Assembly (NCBI GenBank): GCA_964394585.1
Contig: CAYMYI010000055.1
Coordinates: 1 to 25,938 of the forward strand
Direction of reading: 5' to 3'
Source of the DNA: CAYUJH01 sp964394585
GTDB lineage: Bacteria > Bacteroidota > Bacteroidia > Cytophagales > Flammeovirgaceae
Length of the DNA: 25,938 nucleotides
Positions within the stretch are counted from its first letter, which is position 1, and each line of letters opens with the position of its first letter. Under the pieces are notes generated by a model that was not told the DNA's origin, made no database searches, and saw nothing but the letters and a program-made list of their open reading frames with translations. Positions 8,726 to 16,025 of the stretch are shown here, one piece after another. Made by a program: the position numbers and the translations under genes.

Positions 8726-11700
8726 AAGTTGTTACAAGTTGGTTCATAAGGGATGTCGTAGCCGATGTACTGTTCCCACTCTTCTTGGGAGAGCGGTTCT
8801 GCAAGGTTTTGGCAATTTTCGTTTGCCATTTGTTGCATATCAGTCGGAAATAAAAGAAGTTGATGGCTCACCGTTGCCACTACCACATACGTTCCATTTG
8901 CCGCTAAGGTAGCAGTACGTATTACCTCGCCCTCTTCTAAGCTGATTTGCATTGGTTTTAAAGTAGGCTGTTGGATAGGGAATAAAGCAACTTTTTGGGC
9001 ATTTGCCATAAGCAATAACTGAGCAGATACACCCAGCAGTTTCCCTTGCGCTAAAGGATGCGATAACGCTACTTGGGTTTGCAGTTTCCCCTCTTGCAAG
9101 GAAAACACCTCATTGTTTGCGTTTTGTGCCCATACAGTTGTTCCTTGAGCGAGCAAGGTAGTTACCTGTTCTGCTAGTATTTCAGTTTGTTGCGATTCTT
9201 TTCGGAACATACCCATCGTGTTTTGTAGGGTGCGGAAGTATAAATAATCGTTTATCCAAACGGCTTGTTGTATGGGGTTTTCTAAAGAAAATCTAGTAGC
9301 GGTGGGTTGTAAATCGGTAAGGGAAAATTCTTGTATAGTTCCGTTTTCGGCAACGGCGAGTGCTGTGTTTTGAGCGTTGTCTATGGAAAGGGCTATCACA
9401 GGGCTTTCCATCAGGAGCGCTTTATTGGAAGTAGCCAATAACGCTTGGGAGTTTTTATCCCAAAGTTTTAGCTCTCCGCTTCGGTGCCCCGAAACTACTC
9501 GTTCTGTACCGATGAATGCAAAATCTGTGGCTTCACAAGCTTTCGTTTTGCAGTTTTTTAGTTCGAGTGCGCCATCGGCAAATTTTCCTTCCGCTAAAAT
9601 ATTCTGTAATACAATTTTGCCATCGGTGCGCTCGTAGAAGAGTGTTCCCGAAGAAAACGCAAGCGAGTATACCGGCTTTATCGTATTAAACGTGCGGTTT
9701 TCCACAGGATTGAGAGCACGATTCGCTTGCGATAACGCATCGAAGATTTCAGCATCGTAGGGATTTCCCTCATATTTTTGATTGTACCGAAACGCCTGTA
9801 TTGCCAAAAGTGCTTTAAGTTCTTTTTGGCGTTGCCGTTCAATTTTACTCGATCGAATTGCCAAAGCTCTGCCTACAGAAACCATCCGGAGGGCTTCGGC
9901 ACGTTCTTTTGCACTGTTAGCAAGCAAGCGCAGGGAGTCAGCTTTGGAGCGTTCGATTTCGGCAATTTGCTTTTGTTCCAATGCCAACGATTCTTGCGCG
10001 ACTGCCAAGTTGCGTAAACGCAGTGCTTCTGCTTGTTGTTTCAGCGCTAATTTTTCTTGCCTGCGTGCCTCGGCAGCATTAAGCAGTGCACGTTCGCGTT
10101 CTTGTTCAGCTTGTTCTTTATTCAAATTGGCAATCTGTTTTTGCTCTAATGCTTCTTGCGATTGTTCAAGGGCAATACTCCGTTGCGCCTCGGCTTCGAT
10201 ACGGAGCGAATCGGCACTTTTCTTTTCCATTTCAGCTTGTTGTTTTGCTTTTAGAGCTTTCTCAGCGTTGGCTTGCGTTTCTACCCTGGCTATAATGGCA
10301 TAAATGAACAAAATAAGCGTGAGCATAGAGAGTACGCCCATTAGCAATGCCAAGCGGCGTGCATTTTTTAAACGTTTTTTCTGGCGAATTTCTCGCTGTT
10401 GCTGTTCAAAATCGTAAGCTGACTTACTGTGTTTTAGGTAAGTAATGGCTCTTGCATACGAGGGGTCATACTGTTGCCCCCAGGCTTCGGTAGGTTTTTG
10501 GTGTTCGTACCAAAATAGCAGCACGTCGAGTTGCGGATTTTCGAGTGCGCCAGCCTTCCCCTCGTGGTACAGTTCGGCTTGTTGGCAAAGCTGCCGATAC
10601 ATGGTAACGGCTTCTTGTTCTTCTTGAATCCATTTGTGTAGCCTCCCCCACAATTGCATGATGCTCTCGTGTGTAATATCGATCAGAGTGTCGCTTTTTA
10701 CATCTGCAAAGGGGGGACTTACCAGAAAGTCGCGTCCTGGTTGGCTAAATGTAGCAATTACTTCCTTTAAAACAGCATCAGACGCCTTTGTTAAGGCTTT
10801 CAGTTGGCTGTAGGTCTTGGGGCTTCGCACGGCTGGCTTGTCTTCTTCTTTTTCGGTAATTGCTTTAAACAACTTTTCGGTAACTAGTTTTTTTTCATCC
10901 GAATCGAGGATATGGTAAATTTCTTCAGCGTGTTGTTCGAGCGCCCGTTCAATGCCACCTACGGCTTCGTAATCGGGTAGATCAAGCGTAGTAGACTCAT
11001 TATTTTTTTGCATATGGAACTCCCAAGTACGCATGAGCGTGTGTTGCAGCACAGGTAATTGGTCGGTATGTGTGCCCATATCGTTTAGAAACCGGAAAGT
11101 GAGGCTGCTAGTGAGGCTAGCTCCTGCTCGCTTTGTCGGCTCGGTAATCGCCATTTTCAGCTCTTCGCGGGTCATTTGGGGGACTAAGTAATACGATTGG
11201 TTCAGTAACTCAACCAATCCTGGAAGCAGGTGCGCTTGGTCGGTATAATCGGAGCGCATCACCATTGCCACATGGATACGGGTATGCTGCGTAACCGCAT
11301 GGATGATGAGCTTAAAAAACTCTACGGCTTGCTCGTAAAGCTCGGTACTTTGGCTATTAACCAATCGAAAAATTTCTTCAAACTGATCGGTTACAATAAG
11401 AAAGCGGTCTTTTCTATACGTTTCAATGCTCTCTAAAAGCTGCGTTAGGGTATTTTCGCTGCGTTTTAGTTTCACTTTAAGTACGCTTAGCCATCGTTCG
11501 GCATCCATGGTAGAATCTTCGGGCTGGAGGGCAGAAAGGGCTACGAGTTGTTCGGCTAAGTTCTGCATAGGGTCGGTACCAATGCGAAAGGCAATTTTAT
11601 GCCATTGCCCGCCTTCGGGGGTAGTACTCCCTGCAACTTTGGGAATCAGTCCTGCTTTTACTAGCGAAGTTTTCCCAACCCCAGAACCACCCAACACTGC

Positions 11701-11835
11701 TACAAAATGATGCGCACGAATGAGCTGCTCTAACTGACCTACGGAACGCTCACGTCCAAAAAATAAAGGAGCATCTTGTTCTTCAAAACTCTTCAACCCT
11801 ATGTAGGGGTTTTCCAACGCATCGTTCGAGGGCAT
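8722..11835 (-). CDS. nSTAND1 NTPase with membrane span, coiled coil and C-terminal beta-propeller
   Basis: STAND NTPases are signalling switches related to apoptotic and immune ATPases. In this 1037-residue protein the nSTAND1 module fills about 8-400: entry NPYIGLKSFEEQDAPLFFGR, Walker A GGSGVGKT (49-56), Walker B FLIVTDQFEE (Asp150, Glu153/154), MRSDYTD (193-199) and PVLQHTLMRTWE (261-272). A basic patch (KKRLKNARR) precedes one hydrophobic span at about 494-517, so the N-terminus should be cytosolic and the C-terminus periplasmic. Residues about 518-655 are a charged Ala/Glu/Gln/Arg coiled coil. Then ALAIRSSKIERQRQKELKAL leads into a divergent WD40-like propeller (about 715-1010) and the family-typical tail EEWEQYIGYDIPYEPTC. 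Older annotations call such proteins Hat/HatR carbon uptake proteins without good grounds. Coupled by ATGA overlap to the TonB-receptor gene; a TIR-like gene lies 353 bases upstream. Confidence 0.88.
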   Translation of the reverse strand: MPSNDALENPYIGLKSFEEQDAPLFFGRERSVGQLEQLIRAHHFVAVLGGSGVGKTSLVKAGLIPKVAGSTTPEGGQWHKIAFRIGTDPMQNLAEQLVALSALQPEDSTMDAERWLSVLKVKLKRSENTLTQLLESIETYRKDRFLIVTDQFEEIFRLVNSQSTELYEQAVEFFKLIIHAVTQHTRIHVAMVMRSDYTDQAHLLPGLVELLNQSYYLVPQMTREELKMAITEPTKRAGASLTSSLTFRFLNDMGTHTDQLPVLQHTLMRTWEFHMQKNNESTTLDLPDYEAVGGIERALEQHAEEIYHILDSDEKKLVTEKLFKAITEKEEDKPAVRSPKTYSQLKALTKASDAVLKEVIATFSQPGRDFLVSPPFADVKSDTLIDITHESIMQLWGRLHKWIQEEQEAVTMYRQLCQQAELYHEGKAGALENPQLDVLLFWYEHQKPTEAWGQQYDPSYARAITYLKHSKSAYDFEQQQREIRQKKRLKNARRLALLMGVLSMLTLILFIYAIIARVETQANAEKALKAKQQAEMEKKSADSLRIEAEAQRSIALEQSQEALEQKQIANLNKEQAEQERERALLNAAEARRQEKLALKQQAEALRLRNLAVAQESLALEQKQIAEIERSKADSLRLLANSAKERAEALRMVSVGRALAIRSSKIERQRQKELKALLAIQAFRYNQKYEGNPYDAEIFDALSQANRALNPVENRTFNTIKPVYSLAFSSGTLFYERTDGKIVLQNILAEGKFADGALELKNCKTKACEATDFAFIGTERVVSGHRSGELKLWDKNSQALLATSNKALLMESPVIALSIDNAQNTALAVAENGTIQEFSLTDLQPTATRFSLENPIQQAVWINDYLYFRTLQNTMGMFRKESQQTEILAEQVTTLLAQGTTVWAQNANNEVFSLQEGKLQTQVALSHPLAQGKLLGVSAQLLLMANAQKVALFPIQQPTLKPMQISLEEGEVIRTATLAANGTYVVVATVSHQLLLFPTDMQQMANENCQNLAEPLSQEEWEQYIGYDIPYEPTCNNL
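9961..10152 (-). repeat. Internal repeats in the coiled-coil coding region of the nSTAND1 gene
   Basis: The eight residues ALEQKQIA occur twice, coded by 10129-10152 and 9961-9984, with 20 of 24 bases alike, one repeat period of about 56 residues apart. Other near repeats (RIEAEAQRS, LNAAEARRQ, RAEALRM) give the region a low-complexity charged pattern. It reads as a long regular helix that grew by internal duplication. Confidence 0.6.
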
Positions 11836-11928
11836 TTCTTGTAATTCTTTTTTAAGTGATTATTTGATTGATTTTGAGCATAAACTAAGCTCTCTGACGT
11901 AGAGTTTTCAACATATGTAACATTGAAT

Positions 11929-11950
11929 GTATGGTACATGTACGCCATAC
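11929..11950. repeat. Interrupted palindrome, possible operator upstream of the nSTAND1 gene
   Basis: Arms GTATGG and CCATAC enclose a perfect 10-base palindrome GTACATGTAC, so most of the 22 bases can pair, with a two-base bulge. It lies about 94 bases before the nSTAND1 start. The size and two-fold symmetry suit a dimeric DNA-binding regulator, or a hairpin in the leader RNA. No regulator gene is adjacent, so the role is a guess. Confidence 0.35.
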
Positions 11951-12106
11951 CTTTTGAGTTTACAAAGTGAAGTAGGATGCAGATAAAGGGAAAGAGGATA
12001 TGATAATTAACCAATTTAGCAAAAAACTGAACGATTCCAATGTATTCCATAAGATGGAAACCTATACAACTAAAATTTACATGGGGTGAATCTTTCTCGA
12101 TTGGTT

Positions 12107-12137
12107 AAGGGTAATTTTAAACTGAAAAATTACCTTT
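12107..12137 (+). terminator. Stem-loop followed by T-run, oriented for plus-strand transcription
   Basis: GGTAATTTT (12110-12118) and AAAATTACC (12126-12134) form a perfect 9-base stem around the loop AAACTGA, followed on the plus strand by six Ts (12135-12140). Read on the minus strand, the direction of both flanking genes, the stem is followed by CTTAACC instead, so it is not a standard intrinsic terminator for the TIR-like gene, whose stop is 52 bases upstream. It could stop antisense transcription or act as an mRNA 3' end stabiliser. The stem is AT-rich and therefore weak. Confidence 0.35.
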
Positions 12138-12188
12138 TTTATTAGGTATCGAAATGCTAGATGTTAAGCTGGTATTTTACGCTAAAAA

Positions 12189-13154
12189 CTACAATGTAAA
12201 GTTCGATCGGGTATACTGATAGATAATCGTTTTGAGGGTTTCGATATCGGTTTGAAGAATTTCGGCAGCTTGCTGCGCACTTTGCTGCATTTGCAAGTAC
12301 TCTATCAGTTTGCGTTGTCGGCTTTCGGTAATATTGGCTCGGTTAGGTAGCCAAATGAACCGCTTAAACCCTGGGCGTTGCTGAGCTACTTCTTTAGCAA
12401 GGGCGAGTTGCACTTCGGCATACGATTCGTTCTGAGGTTCGAAGCTCTCGCCAAATAATTCTCCTAAAATGTGTACAGAAAACTGACTTTCATAGAGCGA
12501 TTTCAGTACAAACTGCTCATAAGCTTTGCGATCTTTAGGAGGTTTAAATTTTGGAAAAACGGCATAGCCATGGTGCTTAAAATCACGAGCAAGTTCCTGG
12601 TAGGCAGTGGCTTTATCGGGAGTCGTAAGGGCTAAATACATAGCTCCTTTTTTTTTGTAAGAACTTACTCCGAGGTATTCGCCAAGGTCTTGTACTAAAT
12701 CGTCGAGGCGTTCCCAGTAGCCATCGTCGCCCTGAGTAAAATCGTGGAAAACTTGCAATTCGTAATCGAGCCCAAAGAAGTCGTAGTCAAGTAAAAAACG
12801 GAGAAGTTCCGGCTCCTCGCTATCGCTCATCTGGGTTTTACGTACTTTGAAAATCCGTTCAGGAGTCTGTTTTGTAGCGTGTATAATTTGGTTTAGTTCT
12901 TCAATGCAGCGAGCATCGTTTTTATAGGCTGGGGTTAAAATTATGATAAATGCGTCGGCATCAGCTATTTTTTCCGAGCGTTCTGTAGCTTGTAAGCGCT
13001 CCGATAACCAAAGGGTAGGGACATCGCCGTGGGTTTGTTTCCATAAAAAATGGAAGTCTTGCAAAATGGTATCGCTGCGCGTATCGGTTGTGGTAAACTC
13101 TTGGTGGTGGTGGCTTACAAATAGCTGAAAAGAGGTAGTAGCTGACTTTTTCAT
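12189..13154 (-). CDS. TIR-like domain protein with second DUF4062-like domain
   Basis: The 321-residue protein has no signal peptide and should be cytosolic. Residues about 8-163 look like a divergent TIR fold: first strand FQLFVSHHHQEF, strand ADAFIIILTPAY (66-77), then CIEEL (83-87), where Glu85 or Glu86 sits at the place of the catalytic glutamate of NADase TIR domains, and the closing helix YWERLDDLVQDLGEYL. Residues about 170-285 resemble the DUF4062/TIR-like second domain often found beside STAND proteins: MYLALTTPDKATAYQELARD, FVLKSLYESQFSVHILGELF, then EVQLALAKE and FKRFIWLPN. NAD cleavage is known for some bacterial TIR proteins; here it is only inferred and several usual TIR residues are not obvious. 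It begins 12 bases after the transglycosylase gene and lies upstream of the nSTAND1 gene on the same strand. Confidence 0.68.
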   Translation of the reverse strand: MKKSATTSFQLFVSHHHQEFTTTDTRSDTILQDFHFLWKQTHGDVPTLWLSERLQATERSEKIADADAFIIILTPAYKNDARCIEELNQIIHATKQTPERIFKVRKTQMSDSEEPELLRFLLDYDFFGLDYELQVFHDFTQGDDGYWERLDDLVQDLGEYLGVSSYKKKGAMYLALTTPDKATAYQELARDFKHHGYAVFPKFKPPKDRKAYEQFVLKSLYESQFSVHILGELFGESFEPQNESYAEVQLALAKEVAQQRPGFKRFIWLPNRANITESRQRKLIEYLQMQQSAQQAAEILQTDIETLKTIIYQYTRSNFTL

Positions 13155-13166
13155 TTCACTAAAAAA

Positions 13167-14162
13167 TCAACGGGGTAATCGCATTATGTAGGTTTTTCCA
13201 GCTTCTATGGGCAGTTCGTAGGTAGGGCTATCGAGCCACGGATTATAAATTTTGAGCACCTTGTAATTTAACTGCTTTTTGAGTGCCCAAGCTGGCAAAT
13301 CTTCGATCGAGCTGGTGATTTTTTCTTCTCGGAAACGCCAAGGCCGCCAAGTATCTGAAGGGTTGAGCACAAAGCCATAGGCTTCTGGGTTTTCGATGAT
13401 GAGCTTCATTGCTAAAATGCGGAACAAATAGCGGTAGGTTTCTTTGTTGAGGTACAAATCGTAATAACTCGCTACGTTTTGGGCTTCAAAGGCATTGGAT
13501 AGGCCGGTCATACCTCGGTTATAGGCAGCGGCTACGGCAGTCCAACTACCAAATTTTGCATAGGCATCTTTTAAGTATTGGCAGGCAGCTCTGGTAGCAT
13601 AGTAGGGGTCTTTGCGCTCGTCGACATGGCGCGATACCTCCAAGCCATATTCTTGGGCGGTAGGTTTTAGGAATTGCCACATCCCTAAAGCTTCGGCATA
13701 GGAAAGCGCCAGGTTATCTAAATCGCTTTCGGCACATGCCAAGTAAAAGAAGTCTTCGGGTACGTTGTTCTCCCGTAAGATTTTTTGGATTTCCGACTTC
13801 CACCTACCAGCACGAAGCAATACTGTGAACGTTGCTGAGTGCCGAAACCCGTGGACAAGTAACTCCCGTTCGAGGCGTTCGCGAATGTCGGGGTCGTAGA
13901 GGGGAACTGCTTCTCCGGCAAAGTATAACGTGGTGGGTAGGGGAAACGGACTAACAGCTGAGGGTTGTGCTACCACGCGCTCGGGAGGTGGCTCGCGCTC
14001 GTCCCATGCGGTTTGCAGGGCATCCATTTTGGTTTGTAATGCCTGCATTTCTTCTTGGTGGCGGCGTTGCATAGCTTGGAACGCATCGAGGGAAACTTTG
14101 TTGGCGCCGCAACTTGTAAGCCCTAACAAGCATAGCGCATATAGGTAATAGATGGTTTTCAT
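13167..14162 (-). CDS. MltD-like lytic transglycosylase, lipoprotein
   Basis: Lytic transglycosylases cut the MurNAc-GlcNAc bond of peptidoglycan and form 1,6-anhydro ends. The start is set at ATG 14162, giving a clean lipoprotein signal with lipobox LTSC (Cys18); a TTG 15 bases upstream is less likely. A short coiled coil (about 25-55) and a Pro-rich linker follow. The SLT catalytic domain covers about 120-280: ACAESDLDN with catalytic Glu145, GMWQFLKPTAQEYGL (160-174) and AAAYNRGMTG (211-220), all as in MltD-type enzymes. There is no LysM repeat at the C-terminus, unlike E. coli MltD; the tail (about 290-331, ending EAGKTYIMRLPR) is short. It lies 74 bases after the CruF-like gene and 12 bases before the TIR-like gene, so it may share a transcript with the latter. 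Confidence 0.88.
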   Translation of the reverse strand: MKTIYYLYALCLLGLTSCGANKVSLDAFQAMQRRHQEEMQALQTKMDALQTAWDEREPPPERVVAQPSAVSPFPLPTTLYFAGEAVPLYDPDIRERLERELLVHGFRHSATFTVLLRAGRWKSEIQKILRENNVPEDFFYLACAESDLDNLALSYAEALGMWQFLKPTAQEYGLEVSRHVDERKDPYYATRAACQYLKDAYAKFGSWTAVAAAYNRGMTGLSNAFEAQNVASYYDLYLNKETYRYLFRILAMKLIIENPEAYGFVLNPSDTWRPWRFREEKITSSIEDLPAWALKKQLNYKVLKIYNPWLDSPTYELPIEAGKTYIMRLPR

Positions 14163-14236
14163 ACTTGAAGCTAACAAATTTTGCGGGGGAAGCCTAAACG
14201 GATACGTGTCCTACCGCTTTTGGGAAGCATAATGCT

Positions 14237-14989
14237 TTATAAGTTCAGTAGAAATTGTTGCAGGGCAAAAAATACGGCTTGAACGCCTAGCACCCAGACT
14301 GCCATTCGGTTTTCTTTGCGAAACGAAAGTTTTTGGAATGCCCAACCCAATAAAGCGGCAATGAGAAACCATGCTACAAAGTTTTGGGGAGGGATTTCGC
14401 CAGCATTCCAAGTCCAAAACTGTAACTGAATTGCCACAGGTTCAATCAGCCAATCGAGGGCAGTCATGGTAGCGGCTATGAGCACCACCCTGCCCATTGT
14501 GTTAGAGGTGATTTTTTCGGCTAATACACCAGCTGCATATGCCAATACTAACCAGTTTACTCCTATCAGTAAGGGAACTTCCCACACTTTGAAACCTAAT
14601 ACTTCGCCATATTCATACTCACCAAAAATTAACCCGGTATGTACCCCTGCCACTTCAACGCCAAACCCAACCCCAAATGCTAAGAAAGCAAAAACTACAA
14701 ATGCTCGGTTCCAATCCGTATGAAAGAAAAACAAGATAATCGCCGTACTTACTAAATTCAGTGGGGTTAAAGAAAGAAATGATGCAAAAGGGGTTAGTTG
14801 TTGGAGCCATTGGTCCATCACATGCCAGTGCATCCCAAGCAAACCAAAAAAGTGAAATGCTAGCAGTAACCCTAAGGCATAGGGGAATATACGTTTCTGC
14901 CTTTCCAAGTATTTTGTTTTTTGAGCTTCCGCATGATGGAGTTGATGCCCACTTGAAGCGTGGCGAATATTCGGAGAGGGTGTGTCCAT
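14237..14989 (-). CDS. cruF: CruF-like carotenoid biosynthesis protein (DUF422), predicted carotenoid 1,2-hydratase
   Basis: A polytopic membrane protein of about 250 residues with six to seven hydrophobic spans. The central part FGVGFGVEVAGVHTGLIFGE and the later TALDWLIEPVAIQLQFWTW are the conserved acidic and Trp-rich segments of the DUF422/CruF family, whose characterised members add water to the terminal double bond of acyclic carotenoid ends. The frame is open to 15103, but those extra residues overlap the upstream gene; ATG 14989 still overlaps it by 118 bases, and a TTG at 14908 would reduce this to 37, so the start is unsure. Pairing with a GT2 gene matches the cruF-cruG arrangement of cyanobacteria, where CruG glycosylates the hydroxyl that CruF makes. 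Other carotenoid genes are not in the window. Confidence 0.8.
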   Translation of the reverse strand: MDTPSPNIRHASSGHQLHHAEAQKTKYLERQKRIFPYALGLLLAFHFFGLLGMHWHVMDQWLQQLTPFASFLSLTPLNLVSTAIILFFFHTDWNRAFVVFAFLAFGVGFGVEVAGVHTGLIFGEYEYGEVLGFKVWEVPLLIGVNWLVLAYAAGVLAEKITSNTMGRVVLIAATMTALDWLIEPVAIQLQFWTWNAGEIPPQNFVAWFLIAALLGWAFQKLSFRKENRMAVWVLGVQAVFFALQQFLLNL

Positions 14990-15984
14990 AATAGCATTAA
15001 GAATGATTGATTGCTTAACCGAGCCAACCCCCAATTTGTTAAAACTACGAGCAAAACACTGGGGGCTAACCAAATAGGAATACGAACCGCTATCAAAATC
15101 CATCCTCCAAAAATGAGGTATAGATAGAACAGTACCCCGAAAGCATTGCCAAAGCCAGCTAAGAAGTTCTTACTAAACCCTTGAATGGCTTCAGGGTAGT
15201 TTCGGTACATCCGGCACTCAATGAGTTGGTTACCCAAAAAAGTAGCAGCGCGCATTCCTCGTGCCTTTAATTCGCGTACTAGCTGGATATCTTCAGCAAC
15301 ACAGTGCTTTACTACCGAATGCCCTCCTAAAGCATGATACGCCTCGGTGCGAAACAGCATAAACTGCCCGTTGGCAGCCGCCATGGAAGGAAACCGAAAC
15401 CGATGAATGAAAAATAAAGGTAATAGTGATAGAAGTATGTAATGCATGAGCGGGACTACAATTTTTTCGCCATTAGTTTGCATGCGTTGGTCTGGGAAAA
15501 TTGAAAGTAAATCGAGCTTTTTTTGGTGGAGTTGTGCTAGGGTAGCTTCAATTAACCCGGCATGAGGCGTAACGTCGGCATCGGCAAAAAGCAGGTAATC
15601 GCCAGTGGCGGCTTGTGCTAATTGGTAACAGGCGTAGTTTTTCCCTAGCCAACCGCTGGGCAATGGCTGCCCGTTTAGCAACCGAAGCATAGGGAAATTT
15701 GCTTGCTGTTGGCGTACCAAGTTAGCTGTGTCATCTTCAGAGTGGTCGTCGAGTACAATTATTTCGTGTAATTGGGAAGCAAGAGGTATCCATGCTTGTA
15801 GGGTAGCCACAATGTTTTTGGCTTCGTTGCGCGCAGGAATCAGTACCGAAACCCTACCGGCTACCGAGGAAATGTTACTTCTTGGTAAGCGAGGGTCTTT
15901 CCAAACATTAAGCCACAGGTTTCCGGTGCGCAGCATCAGCATCCCAAATGCAAAATAGGCGAGGGCATCAAGTAGGGCAGTCAT
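14872..15984 (-). CDS. GT2-family glycosyltransferase, CruG-like, membrane-associated
   Basis: The start at ATG 15984 is preferred over an in-frame TTG five codons earlier. The 370-residue protein begins with a hydrophobic span (about 4-20) and then the GT-A fold: VLIPARNEAKNI (48-59), IVLDDHSEDDT (76-86), the GWLGKNYA motif (111-118) common in GT2 proteins of terpenoid pathways, metal-binding DAD (135-137), and the acceptor-side acid AEDIQLVREL (230-239). Hydrophobic segments at about 270-325 anchor the C-terminus. It overlaps the CruF-like gene, which supports glycosylation of a hydroxylated carotenoid, although members of this group act on other lipids too. The gene lies 41 bases behind the DUF3352-like gene, with no obvious promoter between. 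Confidence 0.82.
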   Translation of the reverse strand: MTALLDALAYFAFGMLMLRTGNLWLNVWKDPRLPRSNISSVAGRVSVLIPARNEAKNIVATLQAWIPLASQLHEIIVLDDHSEDDTANLVRQQQANFPMLRLLNGQPLPSGWLGKNYACYQLAQAATGDYLLFADADVTPHAGLIEATLAQLHQKKLDLLSIFPDQRMQTNGEKIVVPLMHYILLSLLPLFFIHRFRFPSMAAANGQFMLFRTEAYHALGGHSVVKHCVAEDIQLVRELKARGMRAATFLGNQLIECRMYRNYPEAIQGFSKNFLAGFGNAFGVLFYLYLIFGGWILIAVRIPIWLAPSVLLVVLTNWGLARLSNQSFLMLLWTHPLRIFATLQVGINSIMRKLKKQNTWKGRNVYSPMP

Positions 15985-16025
15985 CTTAGAAAAACACAAA
16001 AACTATTGAACAGTTTATGAAAGGT

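Larger units (their letters stand above)
11836..12188. other. 353-base gap without a gene between the TIR-like and nSTAND1 genes
   Basis: This is the longest stretch in the window without a convincing gene, and it is clearly more AT-rich than its neighbours. It should hold the leader and promoter of the nSTAND1 gene on the minus strand, but no exact TAnnTTTG box was found there; only one-mismatch versions occur (for example TAAATTTT near 12080 and TACATATG near 11915, minus strand). Two structured elements are listed separately: an interrupted palindrome at 11929-11950 and a stem-loop at 12107-12137. An 83-codon minus-strand frame runs through part of it into the nSTAND1 start but has no coding character that I can support. 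Confidence 0.6.

Noticed and set aside
9782..10303. 173-codon plus-strand frame rich in Ala, Ser and Cys
   Set aside because: It is the antisense of the repetitive coiled-coil region; its composition follows from that code and there is no support for a real gene.
11799..12050. 83-codon minus-strand frame in the gap upstream of the nSTAND1 gene
   Set aside because: It overlaps the nSTAND1 start in another frame, shows no recognisable domain and lies in AT-rich non-coding sequence.
6077..14162. Defence island or recently acquired mobile element
   Set aside because: No integrase, transposase, tRNA target, direct repeats or phage genes were seen, and base composition of the coding parts is like the flanks.
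14990..15103. N-terminal extension of the CruF-like protein
   Set aside because: These 38 codons lie wholly inside the glycosyltransferase gene and do not resemble the family; a later start is more sensible.
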